Shown here one piece after another: positions 1-7,157 of a stretch of DNA of 52,505 nt; position 1 is the stretch's first letter; each line of letters begins with the position of its first letter. The stretch is from DATADD01 sp046262355 (GTDB lineage Bacteria; Actinomycetota; CADDZG01; WHSQ01): contig JBHEMX010000010.1 of the NCBI GenBank assembly GCA_046262355.1, forward strand, positions 1-52,505, read 5' to 3'. The translations under genes were made by a program, and so were the position numbers. Below the pieces are notes generated by a model that ran no database searches, was not told the DNA's origin, and saw only the letters and a program-made list of their open reading frames with translations.

Positions 1-45
1 CTCGACGACTTCGACGCTCTCGATCCAAGGCGGCTTCTATCATGA
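1..45 (+). CDS. C-terminal end of an unknown gene cut by the window edge
   Basis: An open frame enters from the left edge and ends at TGA 43-45, giving 14 residues (LDDFDALDPRRLLS). Its stop overlaps the ATG at 42 in an ATGA junction, as in a tightly packed phage-type operon. That coupling is the only support. The product cannot be identified from so short a tail. Confidence 0.3.
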   Translation, partial: LDDFDALDPRRLLS

Positions 46-407
46 TGGAGGACCACCAAGACAGCCCGATGGGGACAGTGGTGGCGGCCATGTCCGCCGT
101 CTTTGACGGCGAGCCGGTCGACTTCATGGCCACGCGCGCGCGTCTTGCCCACTATGAGGACCAGCTCGGCGCATGGAAGCGGGATGAGCGATTCACCGAA
201 CTGGCCGAGTACTTCTTGGCACTCATCCCGGGCTTCCAGAAGACCGTCGACCACCTCGAGGCGGATGACTGGGACTCGGCCTCGCTCGCGTTTCGGGCCG
301 CGTTGCAGACCGGTGCGGCGCTTCCGAGCGCGCGCCGAAGGATGGCCGAGGCGGCCAAGCGGAGGGGCCTCGCCGAGCGCGCCGGGCTGGAAGGTCGACA
401 TCGATGA
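42..407 (+). CDS. Hypothetical protein of the element (121 aa)
   Basis: I do not recognise this family. The protein is acidic and alpha-helical in character with no membrane segment or signal peptide. A central stretch rich in Trp, Phe and Leu (about residues 45-80) is followed by an Arg/Ala-rich tail. It starts with ATGATG, so either Met could be used; the first overlaps the stop of the upstream frame. Its own stop overlaps the next gene in an ATGA junction (404-407), so it sits in a small operon on the capsid strand. A role in the phage or integrative element is inferred from position only. Confidence 0.55.
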   Translation: MMEDHQDSPMGTVVAAMSAVFDGEPVDFMATRARLAHYEDQLGAWKRDERFTELAEYFLALIPGFQKTVDHLEADDWDSASLAFRAALQTGAALPSARRRMAEAAKRRGLAERAGLEGRHR

Positions 408-661
408 CTGAGAGCCGGATCGCGCACTACATCAAACTCTTTGCTCACGTAGCAAACCCACCCGCGGACGACGCTTCCGACCTCCGGTATGCCAGCGACG
501 GCGCCCATGCTTACTTCGGACTCGGCAACCGCAACTGGGCCGTCCCACTGGGGGACGACGAGGACGTGTGCGAGCTCGGGCGCTTTGGTGCGATCACAGA
601 GGTGACGTGGTGGCGCATGGGAGAGCAAATCCGCTGCGACGTCATGGTGGCACCCAACTAG
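404..661 (+). CDS. Hypothetical protein of the element (85 aa)
   Basis: Unrecognised small acidic protein with several aromatic residues (ITEVTWWRMGEQIRC near the C-terminus), consistent with a small beta-rich fold. There are no membrane segments. It is translationally coupled to the preceding gene by an ATGA overlap. The next 270 bases (662-931) before the capsid gene show no convincing gene. Base use there is less GC-rich than in the housekeeping part of the window, consistent with foreign origin. Confidence 0.55.
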   Translation: MTESRIAHYIKLFAHVANPPADDASDLRYASDGAHAYFGLGNRNWAVPLGDDEDVCELGRFGAITEVTWWRMGEQIRCDVMVAPN

Positions 662-931
662 AAATCATTTACCGCTGGTTGAGCCCTCCGAGATCGACCG
701 GCCTCGCCCGCTCAACCACTCAAGACCAATTTGGGAACCGCTCGCCAGGCTCCGAACTTGAGGCGGCGAGCAAGATGAAGCGACAGACTAGTACCGACGT
801 TTGGCCACGTTAGGACTAGAGGCCAACTGTCGCGCGCCGAGGTGATGACCCAGTCCACCCGCGTAGGGGGCGAGGAGCATCGCGTGGGCCGTTCCCATTG
901 GTCTCCACTCAACTGCAATTAGGGAGCATGA

Positions 932-2193
932 ATGACAGAACCGGTACCGAACGAATCGAAAGACAAACATGAGATGGCGGCTACCCGGTCGCGCTTCATC
1001 GCGAATATCCCAGCACAGCGCCGGTGGATTCGCAGTCGCGCTGCCGACTTCGCAGACGAGGTTGCCGACATCCACGAGGCCGGCAGTAAGCGCGGCACCG
1101 ACTTAACTTGTTTTGAGGAGATGAGATTGGAGCAGATCCACAGTGAGCTTAGGGCTTTGTCTAGGAAGGCAAAGCAACTCAATGAGCAGGAAGAGGTCCG
1201 CAGGGGCCTCGACGCTCTAGGGACCAAGGTCGGCGGCGGGGAGGCAACCCCAAACACCGGCGGCCAGAAGAACCTTGGAGCGCCGAGTCTCGTGCTCGGC
1301 AGGAAGGACGTCGAGGAACTGCGCAGGCCGGTCAGCACGGTCAGCGGCTGTTCAAGACGGTAGGCACCATCCAAGCGCCCTTCGCGTATCAGTTTGACTT
1401 ACGTAGCGAAGTCTTCCCCGTTTTGCGCGACAACGCGCGCGTCCTGGACTTACTGCCGGTGCAAACCACCGACCAGTCACGCGTCCACTATTTCCGAGCG
1501 ACCACGGCAGCTACGGCTGCGGCCGCTGTAGCCGAGGCCGCGCCGAAGCCGGAATCGACGCCCGTGTGGGCGGAGGACGAGGCCGTCGCGCGGAAGAAGG
1601 CGCACCACGCTAAAGTGAACGATGAAGTGCTGGCCGACAGCGGCACCTTCGCGGATGTCATCGGCCAGGAGATGCTCTTGGGCTTGCTCGAGGCCGAGAA
1701 GGCACAGCTTCTCACCGGCTCGGGCGTCGCACCTCAGATGACGGGACTACTGAATGTCTCCGGAATCCTCACGAGGGCGCGCGGTACAGATTCCAACCTC
1801 GACGCGCTGCTCAAGGCGTCTACGGATCTCCGGACCGGCTCTAGCTTCGCGGCCCCGGACGCGGTTGTACTGCACCCGTCGAACTTCGAGGTCATGCGCC
1901 TGGCTAAGGACACTGCAAGCCAATACTTACTAGGCAATCCGTTGAGCAACGAGCCGCCGAGCTTGGGCGGCGCTCGCTTCGTAGTAACCAACCGGATCAC
2001 GGCTGGCACGGCACTAGTCGGTAACTTCGCCACCGCCGCGCGCGTGTTTCTACGAGAAGCACCGCGCGTGGAGATTCGGCCAGGAAGCGACGATCTTGCG
2101 ATCAGCAATCAGCACTTGATCATCGCCGAGGAAGGGCTCGCTCTCGCGGTGCCTCGTCCCACGGCTTTGTGCAAGGTCACGGGATTGGTTTGA
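932..2193 (+). pseudogene. HK97-fold phage major capsid protein gene, broken by a frameshift
   Basis: The 5' part (932 to about 1330, start ATG behind GGGAG) encodes a charged helical segment like the scaffolding delta-domain of HK97-type capsid proteins. It runs out of frame to a TAG at 1361-1363. The next frame is open from well upstream and continues LFKTVGTIQAPFAYQFDL, then a capsid core of about 285 residues. That core includes a DVIGQEMLLGLLEAEKAQLL helix, a TGLLNVSGI segment and the VVLHPSNFEVMRLAKD helix typical of Phage_capsid (PF05065). Joined, the parts give about 420 residues, normal for the family. The switch probably lies within the near-repeat cggtcagca/cggtcagcg at 1330-1347. 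No terminase, portal or protease gene is visible nearby. A programmed frameshift is possible but unlikely for this gene. Confidence 0.7.
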
Positions 2194-2360
2194 TGAAGGT
2201 CGTCGTCAACGACAACACGCAGGTGAACCATGGGGGCAAGGTCTACGGCGGCGGCGAGACGCTCGACGTCCCGGGGCCAGTTGCCTCGACGTGGTTGCAG
2301 GCTGGATGGGTACGCAAGGAGGCCGACTCTAGGCGTCAATCCGGACGACGTAAGAAGTAA
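2193..2360 (+). CDS. Small phage-type protein after the capsid gene (55 aa)
   Basis: Starts at the ATG overlapping the capsid TGA (TGATG, 2191-2195). The sequence has a compact beta-rich look: KVVVNDNTQVNHGGKVYGGG, then an alternating hydrophobic stretch and a basic tail. Short proteins of this plan (a hydrophobic strand, then GGKxYxxGExxxVP and an AGxV ending) commonly follow capsid genes in siphophages. The function is not established. The frame could begin at an in-frame ATG-like codon at 2169, but the coupled start is favoured. Confidence 0.5.
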   Translation: MKVVVNDNTQVNHGGKVYGGGETLDVPGPVASTWLQAGWVRKEADSRRQSGRRKK

Positions 2361-2459
2361 CAGGTTTGCGCGCGGCGTAGCCAGCCGCTCCCTCCGTCGG
2401 TCAGGAATGCGAGGGCGTACCTTTCCGCTCATTGCATTCGGCCGCGCCGCGCGCACAGC

Positions 2460-2514
2460 CCGAGCGAACTCTGGCGCTCGGCAAGGCCGGGATAGGGCAC
2501 GGTTAACCGTGCCC
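2460..2514. repeat. Tandem hairpins ending in a perfect 20-bp palindrome
   Basis: Bases 2460-2466 and 2475-2481 (ccgagcg/cgctcgg) form a 7-bp stem. Bases 2495-2514 are a perfect palindrome, gggcacggttaaccgtgccc. The palindrome could be an operator for a dimeric repressor, or an 8-bp stem with a TTAA loop. No T-run follows on either strand, so a classical terminator is less likely. It sits between the plus-strand capsid operon and minus-strand small genes, where either a repressor site or a terminator would make sense. Bases 2361-2621 contain no convincing gene. Confidence 0.45.
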
Positions 2515-2621
2515 TTACCGTGCCGTCCTCTTTTGTTGCCCTCAGACGCTTAGGGGGTCGCGCAGGAAGCCTCAACAGGCATTTCCGGCCCCAATCCCTA
2601 TCCAGCTTGACGCGGACGCTC

Positions 2622-2819
2622 TCAGAGGCCCTTAGGCGGCCTCAGCGCCTTCAGATCAGCCGTGCCCCATACGGCTCCAACGGCTTGTTTGCTCTTCTCG
2701 CATATCCGATCGACCTCGCCGCGGACGGCCTCAAGCGGCGGTGGGTCGGGCATGAACATCTCGCCAAACTCGCCGAAGATGTTATTGATCGCGTCCTCTG
2801 TCGACGAGGCCAAATCCAT
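2622..2819 (-). CDS. Hypothetical small protein (65 aa)
   Basis: Unrecognised. An acidic start (MDLASSTEDAINNIFGEFGE) is followed by a proline patch and a Lys-rich helical stretch. It begins inside the preceding minus-strand gene (38-bp overlap). An AAAGGA lies about 11 bases upstream of its ATG. It could be a separate coupled gene or the frameshifted continuation of its neighbour. Support is only an open frame with plausible composition. Confidence 0.35.
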   Translation of the reverse strand: MDLASSTEDAINNIFGEFGEMFMPDPPPLEAVRGEVDRICEKSKQAVGAVWGTADLKALRPPKGL

Positions 2820-2973
2820 CCGGCATCTGTTCCTTTATCGCTCTGGTGACGATGGCAGCGCGCACCCACGCCTCGAGCTCGTCCCGTCCCCAATTGCTTA
2901 ACTCCTGTCCGTACTCTCGGACGATCCTCTCGACGGCTTGGCGATCCTCGTCACTGAAAATCAACTGTGGCAT
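2782..2973 (-). CDS. Hypothetical small protein (63 aa)
   Basis: Starts at ATG 2973, chosen because GGAGA lies 5 bases upstream; an in-frame ATG at 2985 lacks such a site. The product is mostly helical and charged (FSDEDRQAVERIVREYGQEL). It has no membrane segment and no recognisable domain. It points opposite to the capsid genes, as early or regulatory phage genes often do, but it shows no helix-turn-helix motif, so no function is assigned. Confidence 0.4.
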   Translation of the reverse strand: MPQLIFSDEDRQAVERIVREYGQELSNWGRDELEAWVRAAIVTRAIKEQMPDGFGLVDRGRDQ

Positions 2974-3032
2974 TCTCTTCTCCAATCGGTCGGAAGTTCC
3001 CGGGTTTCTACTTGCGCCCTCCTCCCTTCGTG

Positions 3033-3170
3033 TCAGAAATCCAACTTGCTTACTGCCTCTTGGAGTCGCGCTGGTCTGACGCGTGTCTAGATTGCCGTCG
3101 TCGATAACTCCGCGTGGCCGAGTGCTTCTTGCACGCTTCGCAGATCGGCTCCCGTTTCAAGGCCCTCACG
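3033..3170 (-). pseudogene. C-terminal fragment of a XerC/D-like tyrosine recombinase with an amber stop at the catalytic tyrosine
   Basis: Reading leftwards, the minus strand encodes ETGADLRSVQEALGHAELST, then TAI, then TAG (complement of 3087-3089), then TRVRPARLQEAVSKLDF and TGA (3033-3035). In the family the motif is GADLxxVQxxLGHxxxxTTxIYTxV, so the TAG sits exactly where the nucleophilic Tyr codon belongs, and the frame after it is a normal recombinase tail. Upstream of about 3170 the similarity stops, and the HxxR box is absent. This is therefore a fragment, not a gene. It may be one base change from Tyr (TAC or TAT to TAG). Confidence 0.75.
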
Positions 3171-3171
3171 A

Positions 3172-3349
3172 TCGAGCAGAGCCGGGCGCATCATCGCGGC
3201 CGCCAGGTCGATGGGCGATCCCATGCTCGAGGCGCTGGTGTGTGCGTTGTTGTTCGCTGGGCTACGACGCCAAGAGCTCCCGGTCGCTTGAGTGGCGACA
3301 CGTTGAGCTTGAGGCACCCCAGGGTGCTCTTCAGGCTCGAGTTCCCTAG
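3172..3349 (+). pseudogene. Fragment of a second tyrosine recombinase (region around the first catalytic Arg), frameshifted
   Basis: On the plus strand, GRIIAAARSMGDPMLEALVC followed by ALLFAGLRRQEL matches the start of an integrase catalytic domain, where GLRxxEL carries catalytic Arg I. The frame hits TGA at 3286-3288. One frame over it resumes as SLEWRHVELEAPQGALQARVP and stops at 3347-3349, so about one base is inserted near 3279-3285. The fragment lies back to back with the minus-strand recombinase tail, so the two are pieces of different or rearranged genes. Bases 3350-3530 hold nothing I can identify. Confidence 0.6.
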
Positions 3350-3530
3350 CTCGCCGCGCAGCCTAGTCTAATCGGGGCAAAATGGCAAGAACTGGATAAG
3401 TCGGACGCGCTTTGTCGGATAGTAGAAGTCCTGGCCCAAGCGCCACGAGACCCAGAAACTCGGTCTTCCGTGAATCCAGGATTTGTGGGAAACTGTGGGG
3501 ACTGCTAGAGGGAAGGACTGGAGGACAGTG

Positions 3531-3833
3531 GTGGCACCAGCGAAGATGCAGAGAGATGGACAGGTCACGATTCCGAAAGGCGTCCGTGAGGCGATTGGGC
3601 TAGCGCCTGGTGATGTCTTCGAGGTCGAAGTCTCCGAGGACGGCTCCACTATTCTCTTGCGCCCCCAGGCTTGGATCGATCGGGACCAGGAATGGTTCTG
3701 GACGTCGGAGTGGCAGGAGGGCGAGCGGCGGGCGTCCGACGACATCCGCGAGGGTCGCACGACCTTCTACGAGGACGGTGACGACTTCAGGACGGCCCTA
3801 AAGGCGCGTCGACGCGCCCATGCCGACCTTTGA
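3531..3833 (+). CDS. AbrB/SpoVT-type antitoxin of a type II toxin-antitoxin pair (100 aa)
   Basis: The N-terminal half is a swapped-hairpin AbrB domain. RDGQVTIPKGVREAIGLAPG is the family signature, and EVEVSEDGSTILLRP follows. The C-terminal half is acidic and would bind the toxin (TSEWQEGERRASDDIREG). The GTG at 3531 is chosen because GGAGGA (3520-3525) lies 5 bases upstream; a GTG at 3528 and an ATG at 3546 are alternatives. The gene overlaps the following toxin gene by 14 bp. By family precedent the antitoxin binds its own promoter DNA and represses the pair. Both genes look intact, unlike the recombinase and capsid genes around them. Confidence 0.75.
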   Translation: MAPAKMQRDGQVTIPKGVREAIGLAPGDVFEVEVSEDGSTILLRPQAWIDRDQEWFWTSEWQEGERRASDDIREGRTTFYEDGDDFRTALKARRRAHADL

Positions 3834-4110
3834 GTCGACCGAAGAGTTCAACCGGGACTTCGACCGTCTGAGCAACGAGGAACAAGCGGCTTTCGATCGC
3901 GCCCTTGAGAAGTTCATACCTGGAGTAGACGAGGGCGACTTCCTCGGCGGTTTGCGCGTGAAGCCCATGAAGAGAGCTCAGGGGATTTGGGAGATGACAT
4001 GGGCAGCCGATGGGCGGGCGACCTTCGAGTACGGGGAGCCCGTGAAGCCCGACATGCGACATGTGGTCTGGAGGCGGATAGGAGGACACGAGATCTTCCG
4101 TAGCCCCTAA
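3820..4110 (+). CDS. RelE/ParE-superfamily toxin-like protein (96 aa)
   Basis: It has the size and plan of RelE-like toxins. An N-terminal helix pair (FNRDFDRLSNEEQAAFDRAL) is followed by a beta sheet with GLRVKPM, GIWEMTWAADGRATFEYG and a final HVVWRRIGGHEIF strand. The basic residues in the last strands would be candidate RNA-binding or catalytic residues. Its start lies inside the antitoxin gene, the usual order for an antitoxin-first module. Ribosome-dependent mRNA cleavage is the family expectation, not something seen here; a ParE-like activity on gyrase is an alternative. Confidence 0.65.
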   Translation: MPTFESTEEFNRDFDRLSNEEQAAFDRALEKFIPGVDEGDFLGGLRVKPMKRAQGIWEMTWAADGRATFEYGEPVKPDMRHVVWRRIGGHEIFRSP

Positions 4111-4160
4111 AGTCCGCCACGCCTCATCTCGCCACCACACCCAGGAAGGGAACCGCATAC

Positions 4161-5330
4161 ATGGCCACGATCCGCACCACGCCGAGCGGGAAATGGCAGG
4201 CTCGCTACCGCGACCCAGCGGGACGGCAACGAGGCAAGATCTTCGACCGCAAGACGGACGCCAAGGCCTTCCTGGCGGCGGCTGAGACGGACAAGCGCCG
4301 TGGCACCTGGACCGATCCGCGCGACGCTCAGATCCCGTTCAATGAGTGGGCCTGGAGCAACCACCACGCCAAGCTGAACCTGCGGAACTCATCCCGAGCT
4401 ACTGACGAGAGCTTCCTCCGAAATCACGTCGTGCCGGCGTTCGGAAGCACTCCCCCTGGGCCGCATCTCACCGCTCGAGGTTCAGAAATGGGTGGGTCAC
4501 CTTGCCGCCAAGGGACTTTCTGCGAAGACCGTCCGAGAATGTTACAGGCTCTTCTCCGGCGCGATGCGGGCGGCAGTTGATGCTTGCCTCATCGCGGCGA
4601 TCCCTTGCCGCGGCATCACGCTCCCACGGCTCAGTCGCCAAGAGCAGCGCTTCCTTACTCCGGAACAGGTTGAGAACCTCGCGCGCACCATTCATCCCAA
4701 CTACGAGGCCCTTGTCTACTCCGCCGTCTACCTTGGCTGTCGATGGGGCGAGCTCGTAGGCCTCAAGCGAGACAACCTCGACCTCCTCCGACGAAAGGTC
4801 CACATCGTCGGCACCCTCGAGGAAATCGGCGGGGAACTGCGCTACGTGTCTGAGACGAAATCGCGTGCGAGTCGTCAGACACTCTCGATACCGCCCTTCC
4901 TGGTCGACGTCCTCGCGGGTCATCTGGCGCGGGCCGTGCCGAGCGAGCACGTCTTCACGTCGCCAAAGGAACCCTTCTCCGGCGTGGGACATTCAGAGTG
5001 CACCACTGGCTGCCCGCGGTTAAGAGGGCGGGACTCGAGCCGCTGAGATTCCACGACCTGCGGCACACCTGCGCGTCCATCCTCATCGCCCAAGGTGCCC
5101 ACCCCAAGGAGATCCAGGCGCGGCTCCGCCATGCGTCCATAACGACGACCTTGGACAACTACGGCCACCTCATGCCGTCGCTCGACGACAACCTCACCGA
5201 CAGCCTCGAGGCCGTCTATCGAGGAGCAAAAGCCGATCAAGATGTGGCCGAAATGTGGCCGAAATGTGGCCGACCGGCAATCGAGAGACGTTGTGGCGCT
5301 ACCGAGGGCCAGACAAGAAATAGCCTCTGA
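4161..5330 (+). pseudogene. int: Phage-type tyrosine integrase broken by two frameshifts
   Basis: The start (ATG 4161) encodes an arm-binding domain (TTPSGKWQARYRDPAGRQRG) and then a SAM-like core-binding domain. At a run of five C (4452-4456) one extra base throws the frame. The next frame carries VQKWVGHLAAKGLSAKTVRE and the catalytic Arg region LGCRWGELVGLKRDNL. Near 4965-4975 one base is lost and the original frame resumes as LLRRGTFRVHHWLPAVKRAG, with the HDLRHT box, RHASITTT and the nucleophile in LDNYGHLMP. All catalytic motifs survive, so decay is recent, or the two indels are sequence errors. The gene ends 16 bp before the tRNA-Leu 3' end, the usual place for an integrase next to its attachment site. 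Confidence 0.85.
5242..5274 (+). repeat. Three tandem 11-bp repeats (atgtggccgaa) in the integrase 3' end
   Basis: Copies lie at 5242-5252, 5253-5263 and 5264-5274; the last differs in its final base. Because 11 is not a multiple of three, the repeats are read in different frames (DVAEMWPKCGRP). They lie about 75 bp from the tRNA 3' end, so they might be arm-type integrase binding sites, or simple slippage products. Confidence 0.5.
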
Positions 5331-5346
5331 CCAGCATGTTTGTCGT

Positions 5347-5391
5347 GTCGGAGAGGAGACTTGAACTCCTACGCCCCGTTAGGGGCACTAG
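5347..5391. other. Probable attachment site: 3' half of tRNA-Leu
   Basis: The integrase gene ends 16 bp from the tRNA 3' end, and the tRNA is intact. This is the layout of elements that integrate into the 3' end of a tRNA gene and restore it. The element would then extend leftwards beyond the window. I found no second copy of the tRNA 3' sequence in 1-5346, so the other att copy must lie outside. The exact core cannot be set from one end. Confidence 0.45.
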
Positions 5392-5431
5392 GCCCTCAAC
5401 CTAGCGCGTCTACCAATTCCGCCACTCCGAC
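5347..5431 (-). tRNA. tRNA-Leu, anticodon GAG
   Basis: The minus strand folds as a class II tRNA. The acceptor stem is GTCGGAG/CTCCGAC. A D arm carries GGCGGAATTGGTAGACGCG. The anticodon stem CTAGG/CCTAG encloses loop TTGAGGG, giving anticodon GAG. A long variable arm (GTGCCCCTAACGGGGCGT) and the T loop GTTCAAGTC complete it. It is 85 nt long, and CCA is not encoded. It decodes CTC and CTT leucine codons. Its 3' end borders the degraded integrase and is the likely integration target. Confidence 0.95.
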
Positions 5432-5477
5432 GAACGTAAGAACGTAAGGCCCAGTCGGAAACGTCGCTCGCTCCAAC

Positions 5478-5512
5478 AGGGGCCGCCAGCCCGATTATAC
5501 GGGCGAGCCCCT
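5478..5512 (-). promoter_or_regulatory. Hairpin containing a perfect TATAAT upstream of tRNA-Leu
   Basis: On the minus strand TATAAT (5494-5499) lies about 63 bp upstream of the mature tRNA 5' end and could be its -10 box. No good -35 is seen 16-18 bp further up. The box is framed by inverted repeats gcccg/cgggc and aggggc/gcccct. The same DNA may act as a terminator for the lipoprotein gene, which stops at 5517. The two uses cannot be separated by eye. Confidence 0.4.
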
Positions 5513-5516
5513 CCGG

Positions 5517-6815
5517 TTACCCGCTCGCTTCGAGCCACCAGCGCTCGACGTTCCACAGCGGTCCCTCGAAGGTCGGGTTGGGGCGGGCGCCGTGCAGGCG
5601 CGGCGACGAGGCTATGAACGACCTCACCCGGAAGAGCGGGAAGGCTGCGCGCGCGGGGGGCGAGGGCAGGTAAGGAGGCCCGCCGGTGCTTCGCCGGAGC
5701 TCGACATGCGTCGGCGACGTCGACCCCCAGCGCCCGTAGAAGACCTCGGGCTCTATGCCGACGAGATCGCTCTCGAGGCCTGCGGCCTCGAGCTGGCGGA
5801 ACACTGCGCGCTGGATCAGCTGCAGGAGCTCGTCGCCCGCGGCGGTCGAGATCTGCACGCGTTCCACGGATCCGCCCTCGGAGGCGCCGCGCGCAGGAGC
5901 GGAGACCGCGGACGGCAAAGCGTCCGTCACTCGTCCATCGCCTCGCACGAAAGCCTCTGCGATCGCCTCGCGATCGAGCGCACCGATCACCGCGGCCCGG
6001 TCGGCGCGCCCGAGACTCGAGCCCTCGAGGTCTAGGTACACCGTCTCCCACCCGAGCACGCCGCGCAGCTCTAGGTCGCGTCCCACGATTTCGCCGAGGT
6101 TGACCATCGACGGGAGCGCCGCCGCATCCAAGCGACCCTCGTCCAGCAGCGCGAGCAGCTGCCGGAAGCTCTGCACGAACCGGACCTTCAAGACGCCTAG
6201 GTGCGGCGGGCTGCCGGACCATTCGGGATCGGGCCGGTACACGACCTCGAGACCTTCACGGCGGGACGTCACCTGAAAGGGACCTCCCGACACGAGCCCC
6301 GCTCGGCCGCGCGGGAGGATGAATGCCGCGGAGGCGAGGGCACGCTCGGGCTCTGAGGTGGCGGTCGAGAGCGCAACGGTGCGCTCCCCTTGGGCGCGCA
6401 CTTCGTCGAACGCGGCGAACCCGGACGGAGGACCCGCCCGGCGCCACGAGGCCACCACGTCGCGCGCCAGAATCGGTCGCCCATCGCTCCATCTCCGGCG
6501 CTCCAGCTCGATCGTGACGACGTCGCCCGCGCGCGTCGCCGACCGGGCGAGAGAAGGGACGGTGCGCCCGTCGGGTAGGAAGCGGTACAGCGACGGATAG
6601 ACCGGACGCACGAGAGCACGCGTGAGGTCCGAGGCGACCGGCGAATATGGATCCAAGGTCGCGGGGGCGCCGAGCACACCGAACGCAACCATCCCTCCGG
6701 AACGCGGCTCCCGACGCAGCGGGCGCTCAGGTTGACGCCCGCGCTCGGTCGTGCACGCAGCGACGACGCACAGCAGCAGCGCAACGAGAGCGCGCCCGGA
6801 CCGGCACACCTTCAT
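5517..6815 (-). CDS. Extracellular solute-binding lipoprotein, family 5 (Opp/Dpp-like), 432 aa
   Basis: A lipoprotein signal peptide (residues 1-20) ends in a VAAC lipobox with Cys21. The mature part follows the peptide/nickel-binding SBP plan: FGVLGAPATLDPYSPVASDL near residue 47, then YPSLYRFLPDGRTVPSLA and ELERRRWSDGRPILARDVV, matching the family's LAxSW and WSDGxPxTAxDV region. At 432 residues it is shorter than typical members (about 500-600), mostly through a reduced second lobe. It would sit on the outer face of the membrane and hand a ligand to an ABC permease. No permease or ATPase genes are adjacent, so the partner must lie elsewhere, or the protein may have another envelope role. 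It follows secG by 19 bp. Confidence 0.85.
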   Translation of the reverse strand: MKVCRSGRALVALLLCVVAACTTERGRQPERPLRREPRSGGMVAFGVLGAPATLDPYSPVASDLTRALVRPVYPSLYRFLPDGRTVPSLARSATRAGDVVTIELERRRWSDGRPILARDVVASWRRAGPPSGFAAFDEVRAQGERTVALSTATSEPERALASAAFILPRGRAGLVSGGPFQVTSRREGLEVVYRPDPEWSGSPPHLGVLKVRFVQSFRQLLALLDEGRLDAAALPSMVNLGEIVGRDLELRGVLGWETVYLDLEGSSLGRADRAAVIGALDREAIAEAFVRGDGRVTDALPSAVSAPARGASEGGSVERVQISTAAGDELLQLIQRAVFRQLEAAGLESDLVGIEPEVFYGRWGSTSPTHVELRRSTGGPPYLPSPPARAAFPLFRVRSFIASSPRLHGARPNPTFEGPLWNVERWWLEASG

Positions 6816-6834
6816 CCCCGGGCCGGCGTGACGG

Positions 6835-7065
6835 CTACTGGAGGCGGAAGGCCAGAAGGATCGTCGTGCCGGTGAAGACCACGGCCATGATGACCGTGAT
6901 CCGATCGAGGTTCTTCTCCATCACCGTGGAACCCATGGCCTGGCTCTGCATGCCGCCGCCGAACATCTCCGAGACGCCTCCACCTCGGCCGGCGTGCAGG
7001 AGGACGAACAAGATCAGCGAGAGGGAGGCGATCAGGTGGATCACCACCAGGATGGGAGTAAGCAC
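6835..7065 (-). CDS. secG: Preprotein translocase subunit SecG
   Basis: A 76-residue membrane protein with two hydrophobic helices (about 1-24 and 54-75). They are separated by a Gly-rich cytoplasmic loop (GRGGGVSEMFGGGMQ), the SecG signature. SecG associates with SecYE and helps protein export across the cytoplasmic membrane. In actinobacteria secG usually follows tpiA directly; here apgM and a BlaI-type gene lie between. Confidence 0.95.
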   Translation of the reverse strand: MLTPILVVIHLIASLSLILFVLLHAGRGGGVSEMFGGGMQSQAMGSTVMEKNLDRITVIMAVVFTGTTILLAFRLQ

Positions 7066-7157
7066 GGTGCACCTCTGTCGTCGTCGATCGCGGGCCCTTC
7101 AGATTAGCCGCCGCTCGGCTAAAGGGCACACGAGCGCCGGCCGGATCCGCTGCGGCC

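Noticed and set aside
3412..3603. Small open frame ahead of the antitoxin
   Set aside because: It overlaps the antitoxin in another frame, has a random-looking Arg/Ser composition and lacks a ribosome site.
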